DNA of 64,000 nucleotides from Pseudoxanthomonas sp. Root65 (GCF_001427635.1 NZ_LMHA01000001.1:522017-586016), one strand, 5' to 3'; shown: positions 42,693 to 51,296, counted from the stretch's first letter. Notes: a model not told the origin generated them from the sequence alone. Program-made: numbers and translations.

Positions 42693-44468
42693 CTACTGCG
42701 TCCCTTTCTTGAACTTTCTCTTTTCCCACCAACCCATTAGCGAGATTCGCCGCAATTCAGCCAGCGAACCAAGACTGTCTTGTACCTGCGCCACGTCCTT
42801 CGCTTGCCGCTCGGCAATGATGTGCTGCGCCTGATGCAGTTCTACAAGCCCGCGTTCAATCTCACCGATGCGCTCCACCAGAAGATGCTGCGACTCGTCC
42901 AAACGCAGGCTGTCGCTCGCCCGTTCCCGCGAGAACTCGGCTTGAGCCTCCTTCAAGCCGCGCACATCTTCGATGAGCACTCGCAGGGTGTCGCCATCGC
43001 GCGCATAGCTGGCGATCAGGCTCTCCTGCGACTGGCCCAGGCTTGTGATGCGGCCGAGCAACGGCTGCAGACCTGCGGTCTCGAGATCCGTCAAACGTGC
43101 CCCCACGCGCTCGCCATTCTGCAAGATCACATCGTGCAGGCTGGCTACGCATTCGACAGTACGATCATCGGATTGCGATATCCGTCGCTGCAGAACGCCG
43201 ATTGCAAACTCCAACCGACGGTCGTCGAACAGTCGCCGTCCCACCTCCTCCGGCGTAATGCGCGAGATTCGCACCCTCAACACCGATGCCGGACCGTTGG
43301 GTGAACGGAAATAGATCCAAGGATCGCCGTGGTTCGCAATCAGGCCGATCGCCCCATCCGTCAACTCGTATGCCGCGCCGTTCGCACCGAGAAACGCCGA
43401 CAATGGCGCAACCGCAACGCCGTCGATCGAGAGCGCATCGATCATGTACGCGCCCGGCGAGATGTTGACGTCAACCCGGAAATACTCTCCGCCAGGATCG
43501 GGAATCTCGATGACCACAGCCTCTTCCCAGTCCCGGCTCGGCCATGGGACAACAACCGAACGCTCCTCCGCGAAAACTTCCTGCTCCCGACGGTAGTAGA
43601 CCTGCACAGGCCCTTGAACGAACGGGATGTGCTCGGTGGCCACCAATTCCAGCTGGGCCAATGCCTCACTTTCATCCGGAGGCGGGGTATCGCCCACGCC
43701 CGGCCGAAGGCCGAAGGTCCGCATGAGTCGACCCAGCTGCTCGTAGTCGGATGCAGAAACCGGTGCATCGTCGTCGCTACTGACATGCGCGTGCCAGTGA
43801 ACCAGTTCGTCACGAAAGATCCGGCTGCACGCTGCGGATACTTCCTCGGACCCTACCGATGCGGTGACCGCCAAGGAACTGATCGCACCAGCGGCGCCTC
43901 CACGCAGATCCTCAAACTGTACCGTTTCATGTGCAATGTCACGCAGAAAGTAGCTCGCGGCGGCATCGGACAACATCGCGATGCGCTGCCCATACTCGAT
44001 ACCACGCTCCGGGCTGAGTCGAGCATTGGACAAAGCTACAGCGGAAGCGTTCCGGCGCGTTCGCAGTACGCGCGGCCGGATACCCAACCGCGACAGCAGT
44101 GCGATCCACAGCGGCAGCGTAAAGCAGAAGCGCGGATCCTTCAGCCCGAACGACGGAGCTTCGCTGAACCTTTCGATCAAGCGCGTCACCTCAGCCTCGA
44201 ACTCGTCGGCAAGTGACGAGCTGAAATCGTCCTGCAACGGCAATGCATTGAAATCGCCGTAAGTCCAGCCCATCCGCGTCATCATGCGCTCGTTCAGATC
44301 ATTCAGATCTACCAGTTCAAAAAAGACCGGATTGTGCGCGTTAACAGCCGGATCGACGAAATCCGCGGGATCGCCAAAGTCGACTCCGCATTCGTTGAGC
44401 ACATGGCACACGGCCGAGGTGCCGCTTCGGGGCGGACCGACTACCAGGATCGCATTGCGGAACGGCAT
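42693..44468 (-). CDS. Sulfotransferase-like P-loop protein with C-terminal coiled coil
   Basis: A 591-residue protein. Residues ~5-230 resemble the sulfotransferase family: VVGPPRSGTSAVCHVLNECGV is the 5'-phosphosulfate (PAPS) loop, and RPRVLRTRRNASAVALSNARL matches the 3'-phosphate binding region. Residues ~290-430 form an unrecognised beta-rich part (YFRVDVNISPGAYMIDALSIDG, PWIYFRSPNGPASVLRVRI). Residues ~440-580 are highly helical with heptad-like Leu/Ile spacing, a likely coiled coil, and the end is basic (WWEKRKFKKGTQ). No membrane segment is seen. The ATG at 44468 leaves 4 bp from the wzt stop. Sulfation of the glycan, or a capping or length role by a Wzt-associated coiled coil, are both possible. 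Confidence 0.78.
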   Translation of the reverse strand: MPFRNAILVVGPPRSGTSAVCHVLNECGVDFGDPADFVDPAVNAHNPVFFELVDLNDLNERMMTRMGWTYGDFNALPLQDDFSSSLADEFEAEVTRLIERFSEAPSFGLKDPRFCFTLPLWIALLSRLGIRPRVLRTRRNASAVALSNARLSPERGIEYGQRIAMLSDAAASYFLRDIAHETVQFEDLRGGAAGAISSLAVTASVGSEEVSAACSRIFRDELVHWHAHVSSDDDAPVSASDYEQLGRLMRTFGLRPGVGDTPPPDESEALAQLELVATEHIPFVQGPVQVYYRREQEVFAEERSVVVPWPSRDWEEAVVIEIPDPGGEYFRVDVNISPGAYMIDALSIDGVAVAPLSAFLGANGAAYELTDGAIGLIANHGDPWIYFRSPNGPASVLRVRISRITPEEVGRRLFDDRRLEFAIGVLQRRISQSDDRTVECVASLHDVILQNGERVGARLTDLETAGLQPLLGRITSLGQSQESLIASYARDGDTLRVLIEDVRGLKEAQAEFSRERASDSLRLDESQHLLVERIGEIERGLVELHQAQHIIAERQAKDVAQVQDSLGSLAELRRISLMGWWEKRKFKKGTQ

Positions 44469-44472
44469 GGCG

Positions 44473-45858
44473 CTACTCCACACTCAATTCGACGAAGGGC
44501 GCGACCAGGACATTGAAGAAGCCTGCGGTTCGGCGCGGCTTGCCGGGCACCTCCACGCGGAAAGCGTACGCATCGACGATCCTGTGCAGAAAAGTTTCGC
44601 CGATATCGCGATCGACGACGCCATTGCATCCTGCATTGAGGAAATAGGTGCCCGGCAGTAGGTCGCAGGCCCAATGAAAGACAACCTGGGTACGCGCGCC
44701 GGCGGGAACAGCCTGCATCGCATCGTCGAAGAAATGGGAAGAAGCTCCGGATATCTCTACGCCGCTGACACTCTTGATCAGCATGCCGAAATGAACGAAG
44801 AAGGCGTCGAGGGAAAATTCGACATCGAACACATATCGATAGTCGCGCCCATGTTCTAGGACGTTGACGCGCTCCCCACTGACATCGACGATACGCGGGT
44901 CGATGATCCTCGCGCCATTCTGTTCGAATTCGAAGCGACTCCTAGAAACCAGCCCTTCGTCGAACCGCTCAAGCGTGATCTCCACCACTTCGGACTCATC
45001 GGCGGGGACCTCGACCTCCAAGGCCGCGGCGGCTTCCGCAGGCTGGGTCGACATGCCAACTCCGCGCGCATCCATGTCGCGAGCGTGCTCCAGCATGCTT
45101 CCGACTTTGTCCTTGGGCGCGTAGAGGATCCGCTGATAGATCGCGACCGCAGAATTGGGATCTCCGAGGTAGATGCGACTTCCTTCGTGCAAGACCATCG
45201 CACGATCGCAAAGCTGCAGAATACTGGCGACAGAATGGGAGACGAACAGGATCGTCGCTCCTGCGCGCTTGATCTCCTCAATGCGACTGAAGCATTTTCG
45301 CTGAAAGGCCTCGTCGCCGACCGACAGGGCTTCATCTACGATCAGAATTTCCGGCTCAACGTGAATCGCTACCGAAAACGCGAGCCGCACGTACATACCG
45401 CTGGAATAATGCTTGACTGGTTCATCGATAAAGTCGCCGATATCGGCGAACTCTAGGATCTCGGGCAAACGGCGATCCAGAGTCGCGGCGTCCATGCCAA
45501 GAAGGCCTCCGTAGAGACGCACGTTCTCCCGACCGGTGAACTCGGGATTGAAACCCGCACCCAGTTCCAGCAAGGCCGCGATGCGCCCGGCAACACGCAC
45601 TTCACCAGTGGTGGGCTCCAGAATGCCGCTGATGACCTGCAGCAAGGTCGACTTGCCCGAGCCGTTCCGCCCGAGGATGCCGAACGTCTCGCCCTTCTTG
45701 ATCTCGAAACCCACGTCGCTCAGCGCATGGAAGGATTTCCCCAGCCGCTCTCCATCCGCCGCAGGAAGGAACAGTTCGACTAACCGGTGGAACGGCTTGC
45801 GATAGGTGGTATAGACCTTGCCCAGGCCCATCGCGACGATGGCACTCTCAGATGACAT
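44473..45858 (-). CDS. wzt: O-antigen ABC transporter ATP-binding protein Wzt
   Basis: ATPase for export of a completed O-polysaccharide, with a glycan-binding domain. The 461-residue protein has Walker A GRNGSGKST (63-71), a Wzt-type signature HYSSGMYVRLAFSVAIHVEPEILIVDEALSVGD, and H-loop ILFVSHS, then a linker from about 245 and a C-terminal beta-sandwich (about 295-461) of the Wzt carbohydrate-binding type. In systems of this kind the C-terminal domain recognises the capped end of the O-chain. The start at 45858 overlaps the wzm end by 11 bp. A longer upstream frame inside wzm is not conserved. Confidence 0.94.
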   Translation of the reverse strand: MSSESAIVAMGLGKVYTTYRKPFHRLVELFLPAADGERLGKSFHALSDVGFEIKKGETFGILGRNGSGKSTLLQVISGILEPTTGEVRVAGRIAALLELGAGFNPEFTGRENVRLYGGLLGMDAATLDRRLPEILEFADIGDFIDEPVKHYSSGMYVRLAFSVAIHVEPEILIVDEALSVGDEAFQRKCFSRIEEIKRAGATILFVSHSVASILQLCDRAMVLHEGSRIYLGDPNSAVAIYQRILYAPKDKVGSMLEHARDMDARGVGMSTQPAEAAAALEVEVPADESEVVEITLERFDEGLVSRSRFEFEQNGARIIDPRIVDVSGERVNVLEHGRDYRYVFDVEFSLDAFFVHFGMLIKSVSGVEISGASSHFFDDAMQAVPAGARTQVVFHWACDLLPGTYFLNAGCNGVVDRDIGETFLHRIVDAYAFRVEVPGKPRRTAGFFNVLVAPFVELSVE

Positions 45859-46642
45859 CCGCGAACCCCCTGCGTGCCTGGCGGAACAATCCAACGGACA
45901 GGACCAACAATACAAGCGAGATCGCTAGGCGAACGGCCAGTCCCGTCCAGTCCAAGGATGTATCCCACAGCAGAAGATTGCGTGCTTGGTCGATGTAGAA
46001 AGTGATCGGGTTGAGATAAAACCATTTCTGGTGTTCGGGCGGCAAACTCGCGACGGGAACAATGGCGGACGAGATAAACAGCAGCACCGTATTGAGGCTC
46101 GGCACCAGAAGATTCAGATCCTTGAAGTACACGCCCAGGCACGCCAGGCAGTACGACATTGCGAGCGCGAGCAGGAACATCGGCATCAGCAGCACTGGGA
46201 AGAGCAGATATGACGCGCCTGGCCAATGTCCCATCACTGCGCGAACCAGTACGAACACCAGCAAGATAGCGCCGAGATTGAACAGCGCGACCATAGGCAG
46301 CGTGGCTGGCAAAACTCCTAGCGGGAACACCACCTTCTTGACGAAGCTCGGATTTGCCGTGATTACGGAAGGCGCCCGCATAAGGCATTCGGCGAAGAAT
46401 CCGTGTACGGCGATTCCGATGAAGAGCAACTGGACGAAATCGCCGCTCGTATTACCATCCCCCCACTTCGCCTTGAAGACGTAGCCAAACGCCAATGCGT
46501 ATACGGCGAGCAACAACAGCGGATTGAGCAACGTCCACAGCCAGCCGAGAGTGGAGCCACGATAACGGCTCGCGATGTCGCGCCACGAGAGCGCCCCCAC
46601 CAGAGAGAGCAGTCGATGATAGTTTTCCAAACGCAATCGCAC
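45848..46642 (-). CDS. wzm: O-antigen ABC transporter permease Wzm
   Basis: Membrane permease of the ABC-2 type partnering Wzt. Six membrane segments are seen in 264 residues, with the family stretch RDIASRYRGSTLGWLWTLLNPLLLLAVYALAFGYVF near the N-terminus, TANPSFVKKVVFPLGVLPATLPMV, and LNPITFYIDQARNLLLWD before the last segment. The start is set at a GTG at 46642 preceded by GGAG, 4 bp after the metB stop; an ATG at 46672 would overlap metB by 26 bp and is possible. It begins the minus-strand O-antigen operon directly downstream of metB. Confidence 0.93.
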   Translation of the reverse strand: MRLRLENYHRLLSLVGALSWRDIASRYRGSTLGWLWTLLNPLLLLAVYALAFGYVFKAKWGDGNTSGDFVQLLFIGIAVHGFFAECLMRAPSVITANPSFVKKVVFPLGVLPATLPMVALFNLGAILLVFVLVRAVMGHWPGASYLLFPVLLMPMFLLALAMSYCLACLGVYFKDLNLLVPSLNTVLLFISSAIVPVASLPPEHQKWFYLNPITFYIDQARNLLLWDTSLDWTGLAVRLAISLVLLVLSVGLFRQARRGFADVI

Positions 46643-46646
46643 AGGC

Positions 46647-47840
46647 TCAGCTCCGCAACGCTTGCGAGACATCGGCCTGCAGGTCGGCCAGCGCTTCGAC
46701 GCCGACGCTCAACCGCACCAACCCCTCACTGATCCCCAGCTTCTCCCGCCGCTCCACCGGCACCGACGCATGGGTCATCACCGCAGGGTGGTTGACCAGG
46801 CTCTCCACGCCACCCAGCGACTCGGCGAGCGTGAACAACTTCGTGTTCTCGCAGAATTTCTTCGCGGCCTCGAATCCACCCTTGAGCACTATGGAAATGA
46901 TGCCGCCATACCCCTGCATCTGCTTTGCGGCAAGCGCATGCTGCGGATGCGAAGGGAGTCCGGGATAGATGACCTTCTCGATCGCCGAATGCGTCTCCAG
47001 CCACTGCGCCAGCGCCAGGGCATTCTCGCAGTGCGCCTTCATCCGCAGATGCAGGGTCTTCAGGCCGCGCAGCGCGAGGAAGCTGTCGAACGGTCCCTGC
47101 ACCGCGCCGATGGAGTTCTGCAGGAAGGCCATCTGCTCGGCCAGTTCCGCGTCGTCGCCCACCACTACCATGCCGCCGACCATGTCGGAGTGGCCGTTGA
47201 GGTACTTGGTGGCCGAGTGCATCACGATGTCGGCACCCAGTTGCAGCGGGCGCTGCAGGATCGGGGAGGCGAAGGTGTTGTCGACCACCACGCGCAGGCC
47301 ATGCTTGTGTGCGATCTCGCAGATGGCGGCAATGTCGACGATCTTCAGCATGGGATTGGTGGGCGTTTCCACCCACACCATCCGCGTTTCGGGGCGGATC
47401 GCGGCCTCGAACGCCGCCAGGTCAGTCAGGTCGACGAAGCTGAAATCCAGCGCGGCGGTGCGCTTGCGCACGCGCTCGAACAGGCGGTAGCTGCCGCCGT
47501 ACAGGTCGTCCATGGCGATGACATGACTGCCGCTGTCCAGCAGTTCCAGCACGGTCGAGGTGGCGGCCATGCCGGAGGCGAAGGCGAAGCCGCGGGTGCC
47601 GCCTTCCAGCGCGGCGACGCAGCGCTCGTAGGCGAATCGGGTGGGATTGTGGGTGCGGGAATACTCGAAGCCCTGGTGCACGCCCGGGCTGCTCTGCGCG
47701 TACGTGGACGTCGCGTAGATCGGCGGCATCACCGCGCCGGTGCTGGGGTCCGGGGACTGCCCGCCATGGATGGCCAGCGTGCCCAGGGCAAGGTCGCCGG
47801 GCGCCCCGCTGGCGGGGTTGGAAGAGTGCGCCATGTTCAT
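46647..47840 (-). CDS. metB: Cystathionine gamma-lyase/synthase family enzyme
   Basis: PLP enzyme of the Cys/Met metabolism family, 397 residues. PLP lysine K212 in HSATKYLNGHSD, PLP-phosphate region SRTHNPTRFAYERCVAALEGG, VDNTFASPILQRPL and the C-terminal SLGGVESLVNHPAVMTHASVP are intact. In xanthomonads this gene is called metB and marks one border of the LPS locus, as here. The adjacent cbs argues that it works as a gamma-lyase in reverse transsulfuration (homocysteine to cysteine), but synthase activity cannot be excluded from sequence. Start: ATG at 47840, with another at 47834. Confidence 0.93.
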   Translation of the reverse strand: MNMAHSSNPASGAPGDLALGTLAIHGGQSPDPSTGAVMPPIYATSTYAQSSPGVHQGFEYSRTHNPTRFAYERCVAALEGGTRGFAFASGMAATSTVLELLDSGSHVIAMDDLYGGSYRLFERVRKRTAALDFSFVDLTDLAAFEAAIRPETRMVWVETPTNPMLKIVDIAAICEIAHKHGLRVVVDNTFASPILQRPLQLGADIVMHSATKYLNGHSDMVGGMVVVGDDAELAEQMAFLQNSIGAVQGPFDSFLALRGLKTLHLRMKAHCENALALAQWLETHSAIEKVIYPGLPSHPQHALAAKQMQGYGGIISIVLKGGFEAAKKFCENTKLFTLAESLGGVESLVNHPAVMTHASVPVERREKLGISEGLVRLSVGVEALADLQADVSQALRS

Positions 47841-47917
47841 GTTCCTTCAAACAGCCGGGCATTCTACCAGCCGGGCCTTAACGTGCCGTCCATGCCATGC
47901 CGTCACCCGCGCCGGTA

Positions 47918-47949
47918 GCGCGGGCGCGCGGGCGCGCGGGCGCGCGGGG
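47918..47949. repeat. 8-bp tandem repeat between metB and cbs
   Basis: Four copies of GCGCGGGC (the last ends GCGCGGGG) run from 47918 to 47949, just before the cbs stop codon at 47951 and outside any gene. The spacer between cbs and metB is 110 bp and holds little else. Repeat-number variation is possible. Confidence 0.8.
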
Positions 47950-47950
47950 T

Positions 47951-49321
47951 CTACTGTGCGCGGCGTCGCAGATAGTTGAGCAGGTCGATGCGGGTGATCA
48001 GGCCGAGGAAGGCGTCCCCGTCGGTGATGATGGCCACTTGGCCCCGGTCGAATACCGGCAGCAAGGCCTCGATGGGCGAGCGCACGTCCAGGCGGTCCAG
48101 TTTACTGACCATGGCGGTGGAAACCGGGTCGCGGAAGCGGGCCTCGTCGCCGTAGACATGCAGCAGCACGTCGCTTTCGTCGACGATGCCGGCCAGCTTG
48201 TCGCCTTCCATCACCGGCAACTGTGAGACGTCGTACAGCTTCATGCGCTGGTAGGCGGTGGTGAGCAGATCGGTGGGACTGACCACGACCGTGTCGCGCT
48301 GGCTGTACGGACGCAGGATCAGGTCGCGCAGGTCGCCGTTCTGGGGACGCTCGATGAAGCCGTTGTCCAGCATCCAGTAGTCGTTGTACATCTTCGACAG
48401 GTACTTGTTGCCGGTGTCGCATACGAAGACCAGCACCCTCTTCGGTTCGGTCTGCTCGCGGCAGTACTTCAGCGCCGCGGCCAACAGGGTGCCGGTGGAC
48501 GAGCCGCCCAGGATGCCCTCCTTCGCCAGCAGGTCGCGCGCGGTGTGGAAGCTCTCCGCGTCGCTGATCGCATAGGCCTTCTTCACCCGGCTGAAATCCG
48601 AGATCTGCGGCAGGAAGTCCTCGCCGATGCCCTCGACCAGCCAGCTGCCCGACTTAGTGCTCAGAACACCTTCGTTGATGTACTGGGTCAGGATCGAGCC
48701 GACCGGATCGGCCAGCACCAGCTCGGTCTGGGGTGAATGCTCGGCGAAGCAGCGCGACAGGCCGGTCATGGTGCCGGAGCTGCCGCAGCCGAAGACGATA
48801 GCGTCCAGTTGCCCGTCCATCTGCCGCAGGATCTCGGGACCGGTGCCGAATTCGTGCGCAGCCGGGTTGTCCGGGTTGCCGAACTGGTTGATGAAATAGG
48901 CGCCCGGCGTCTCGCGGGCGATCCGCTCGGCCAGGTCCTGGTAGTACTCGGGATGGCCCTTGGCCACATCGGAGCGGGTCAGGATCACCTCGGCGCCCAT
49001 CGCCTTCAAGTTGAAGATCTTCTCCCGGCTCATCTTGTCCGGGACCACCAGCATCAGCTTGTAGCCCTTCTGCTGGGCCACCAGTGCCAGGCCGATGCCG
49101 GTGTTGCCGGCCGTGCCTTCCACCAGGGTCGCGCCGGGCTTGAGGTCGCCGCGCTTCTCGGCGGCCTCGATCATCGACATGCCGATGCGGTCCTTGATGG
49201 ACCCGCCGGGGTTGGCGCTTTCGAGTTTCAGGTAGAGGGTGCAGAGCCCGGTGTCGAGGCGCCTGGCCTGGACGATCGGCGTGTCGCCGATCAGCTCGAG
49301 TACGGAAGAGTGGATCGCCAT
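47951..49321 (-). CDS. cbs: Cystathionine beta-synthase with C-terminal CBS domains
   Basis: PLP enzyme joining serine (or O-acetylserine) and homocysteine to form cystathionine. The 456-residue product has PLP lysine K43 in NPGGSIKDRIG, the PLP-phosphate loop GTAGNTGIG, FGCGSSGTMTG and GILGGSSTG, then two CBS domains (about residues 335-455, with VVVSPTDLLTTAYQRMKLYDVSQLPVMEGDKLAGIVDESD and VAIITDGDAFLGLITRIDLL). The ATG at 49321 (MAIHSSVLELIGDTPIV) matches the family; 49333 is an alternative. With metB downstream it forms the reverse transsulfuration pair. No heme-binding N-terminal extension of the animal type is present. Confidence 0.94.
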   Translation of the reverse strand: MAIHSSVLELIGDTPIVQARRLDTGLCTLYLKLESANPGGSIKDRIGMSMIEAAEKRGDLKPGATLVEGTAGNTGIGLALVAQQKGYKLMLVVPDKMSREKIFNLKAMGAEVILTRSDVAKGHPEYYQDLAERIARETPGAYFINQFGNPDNPAAHEFGTGPEILRQMDGQLDAIVFGCGSSGTMTGLSRCFAEHSPQTELVLADPVGSILTQYINEGVLSTKSGSWLVEGIGEDFLPQISDFSRVKKAYAISDAESFHTARDLLAKEGILGGSSTGTLLAAALKYCREQTEPKRVLVFVCDTGNKYLSKMYNDYWMLDNGFIERPQNGDLRDLILRPYSQRDTVVVSPTDLLTTAYQRMKLYDVSQLPVMEGDKLAGIVDESDVLLHVYGDEARFRDPVSTAMVSKLDRLDVRSPIEALLPVFDRGQVAIITDGDAFLGLITRIDLLNYLRRRAQ

Positions 49322-49432
49322 GCGGCCGTGCATCCGGTGCGGTACAGGCCGGGATTATCGCATTGGGTGACGCGGACGGCGACGGCCGACGAGGAGGCCG
49401 CCGCCGCCCGCGACAAGAAAGTCAGGGGAGGG

Positions 49433-49651
49433 TCAGTGGGGCTTGGCGTCGTAGATCCGGAGCAATCGCTCCTTGGCGTGCAGCTTTTCGCGCTTCATCT
49501 GGCCGAGCAGCGTGTCGTCGATGGGCAGCACGCCGAGTTCGGCGTCGGTGACCTTCTTGTCGAGCTCGCGATGGCGCTGGTACAGCTGCTTGAACTCCGG
49601 ATCGGCCTTGATGAGTGCATCGATATCGGCCTGCGGTTGACCTTCGAACAT
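49433..49651 (-). CDS. YdcH (DUF465) family small protein
   Basis: A 72-residue acidic-to-basic helical hairpin protein of the YdcH family (PADPEFKQLYQRHRELDKKV, LGVLPIDDTLLGQMKREKLHAKERLLRIY). The start at 49651 is fixed by an excellent ribosome-binding site, AAGGAGGTAAC, about 6 bases upstream. Function not known; the family is often found near RNA or cell-envelope genes. Confidence 0.9.
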   Translation of the reverse strand: MFEGQPQADIDALIKADPEFKQLYQRHRELDKKVTDAELGVLPIDDTLLGQMKREKLHAKERLLRIYDAKPH

Positions 49652-49679
49652 GATCGTTACCTCCTTCAGCGGAAACACG

Positions 49680-49710
49680 AACGCCCCGGCCTTCACAGGC
49701 ACGGGGCGTT
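49680..49710 (-). terminator. Hairpin upstream of the YdcH gene
   Basis: AACGCCCCG at 49680-49688 and CGGGGCGTT at 49702-49710 form a 9-bp perfect stem, extended inside by GCCT/AGGC. On the minus strand it ends the short ORF at 49693-49818 and precedes the YdcH ribosome-binding site by about 20 bases. No strong T run follows, so it may be a weak terminator or a structure affecting YdcH expression. Confidence 0.5.
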
Positions 49711-49818
49711 GGCTTGGGAGCGGAGCATCTGGCCGGCGGCGGGTACACGTCCGGTCGGAATGTCCTCCGCAGGCGGCTTGCCGGCGGCGGTCTCCTGCGG
49801 GGTCGGTACGGGCGTCAT
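49693..49818 (-). CDS. Possible 41-residue protein upstream of ydcH-like gene
   Basis: A short reading frame, Pro/Ala-rich (MTPVPTPQETAAGKPPAEDI...), with a plausible GGAG site about 9 bases before its ATG at 49818. Its stop falls within the hairpin at 49680-49710. Not recognised. It could be a real small protein or a chance frame in a leader region. Confidence 0.3.
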   Translation of the reverse strand: MTPVPTPQETAAGKPPAEDIPTGRVPAAGQMLRSQANAPCL

Positions 49819-50007
49819 CGGGTCGATTCTCCGGTGAGCCAAGCGGCGGGAGCCACTTGGGTATACGACCCTACTCCTCGACTTCCAGCCCGGCAAGGGC
49901 CGAGACAAGCGATTGATTTCCCCGGGAAAACCATCCTAGGCGGGCATTCAGGCAACCGGCCCGAAAACCGCCAAAATTCGTCCAACCCATTGATTCACAT
50001 GACGAAA
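49819..50007. other. Intergenic leader region, no gene seen
   Basis: The gap between the YdcH gene and the OmpA-family gene is 356 bp. Apart from the short ORF and hairpin described separately, the rest (to 50007) shows no coding signal, no strong repeat and no clear terminator. It is somewhat AT-richer near 49955-50000 (AAAACCGCCAAAATTCG) and may hold the promoter for the leftward YdcH transcript. Confidence 0.4.
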
Positions 50008-50904
50008 TCAATGCGTGATGACGACTTCCAGCGCGCGCGCCTTGGTTCCGGTGCCCTTGCCGGCGCTCTGCAGGCGCGACCGGGGGATGCCCGACGCCGT
50101 CAGCGCATCACGCAGGGCGTCCGCGCGGCGCTGGCCGGGCGTCTGCTTGTCGCCATAGCCGTCGATCCTCGCCCGGGCCTTGGGGTTGGCCTGCAGGTAG
50201 GCCGCGAGCGCGCTCGCGCTGGCGGCACCGCCGCTCGACAACTTGGCGGAATTGCCGGCGAACACGTCCGCTCCCAGGGTGAACACCTCGCCTCGCGTCT
50301 CGAACTTCGAGACGGGCAGCTTGGCGCCGGAGACCAGTTCGGCCTCCTCGCGCGCCAGCTTCAGCTCGCGCTGGCGCGCCGCGCTCAGCCGGTTGGCCTG
50401 CTGGCCGGCCACCGTGTCGAGCGTGGTTTCCGCTTCCTGCCGCGCCAGCGCTTCGGCTTCGGCGGCCAGGCGCAGGCGTTCGGCCTCCTCGGCCTGGATC
50501 TGCGCCTGCACGCGCAGGCGCTCGGCCTCGCGACGGGCGCGCTCGGCTTCGCGCCGGCTCGCCTCCACCAGCAGCTCGCTGCGGGTGCGATCAAGCCGTT
50601 CCGCATCGCGACGGGCCGCCTGCGCGCGCGCAGCGGTCTCGGCGATCTCGACACGACGCTCCGCTACATACTGCGCGGTCTCGCGCTGGCTGCGGCGTGC
50701 CTTGTCGAACGCGGCGATCGCATGCTGGGCCTGCAGCTTCTCGTAGGCCGCCACGTCGGCCAGCACCGGATCCGCCTGCAGCGCGGCCAGGCGCTGGTTC
50801 CATTGCACGATGAGCGGGTTGTCGGCGGCACTGGCCGTCAACGACGCCATGGCCAAGGCGAGACCCAGAGCAACCGGGAGGATCCGCGGGCAGGACGTAC
50901 TCAT
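50008..50904 (-). CDS. OmpA-family periplasmic/outer-membrane protein
   Basis: A 298-residue exported protein: signal peptide ending TASAA, a long helical Ala/Arg/Glu-rich middle (about residues 85-190, repeats like REAERARREAERLR, probably coiled coil), then an OmpA-like peptidoglycan-binding domain (about 195-298) with VFTLGADVFAGNSAKLSSGGAASASALAAYLQ, ARIDGYGDK and GQRRADALRDAL. The usual Asp that contacts diaminopimelate sits in a changed local context (RIDGYGDKQ). The start overlaps the DUF4398 gene (ATGA); together they look like a bi-cistronic cell-wall-associated pair. Confidence 0.88.
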   Translation of the reverse strand: MSTSCPRILPVALGLALAMASLTASAADNPLIVQWNQRLAALQADPVLADVAAYEKLQAQHAIAAFDKARRSQRETAQYVAERRVEIAETAARAQAARRDAERLDRTRSELLVEASRREAERARREAERLRVQAQIQAEEAERLRLAAEAEALARQEAETTLDTVAGQQANRLSAARQRELKLAREEAELVSGAKLPVSKFETRGEVFTLGADVFAGNSAKLSSGGAASASALAAYLQANPKARARIDGYGDKQTPGQRRADALRDALTASGIPRSRLQSAGKGTGTKARALEVVITH

Positions 50905-51296
50905 CGGCCACCCTCCGCACCCAACTTCTGCTGCAGGTCAGCGACTTCCGCCTTGCGCTGCGCCACTTCCGCCAAGGCGACCGCCTCCAGGCTGCGTGCG
51001 CGGGCCAGATCGGCATCCACCGCTGCCCGCTGCGCGAGATCCAATGCTTCCTTCTTGTCGCGTGCCGCATGCGCCGCCTGGGCCTGCGCCAGCGCCTGTC
51101 GTGCAGCGGCCAGCGGCTCGGGGGCGTACTGGTCGGCGTCGGCCTGGCCGGCACGCTGCACGGCCTGCACCGCCGCTTCCAGTTCCGGTGTCGGCGCACT
51201 CTGCGCAAAGGCGGGTGCACCCGACAGGGCCAATGCCGCTACTGCGGCGGCCATCACATGCAGGGGCCGTCGGAAGTGTGAGAAGCTAGCTGTCAT
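50901..51296 (-). CDS. DUF4398-type exported protein
   Basis: A 131-residue exported helical protein: signal peptide (HVMAAAVAALALSGAPAFAQ, starting with the ATG at 51296), then a helix-rich DUF4398-like domain, LEAAVQAVQRAGQADADQYAPEPLAAARQAL, KKEALDLAQRAAVDADLARARSLEAVAL and VAQRKAEVADLQQKL. DUF4398 proteins are usually paired with OmpA-like proteins, just as here. Function in the envelope unknown. It is divergent from pilU, with 95 bp between starts. Confidence 0.85.
   Translation of the reverse strand: MTASFSHFRRPLHVMAAAVAALALSGAPAFAQSAPTPELEAAVQAVQRAGQADADQYAPEPLAAARQALAQAQAAHAARDKKEALDLAQRAAVDADLARARSLEAVALAEVAQRKAEVADLQQKLGAEGGR

Noticed and set aside
47918..47949. Possible CRISPR or VNTR array
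   Set aside because: The unit is 8 bp without spacers, so it is a simple tandem repeat.
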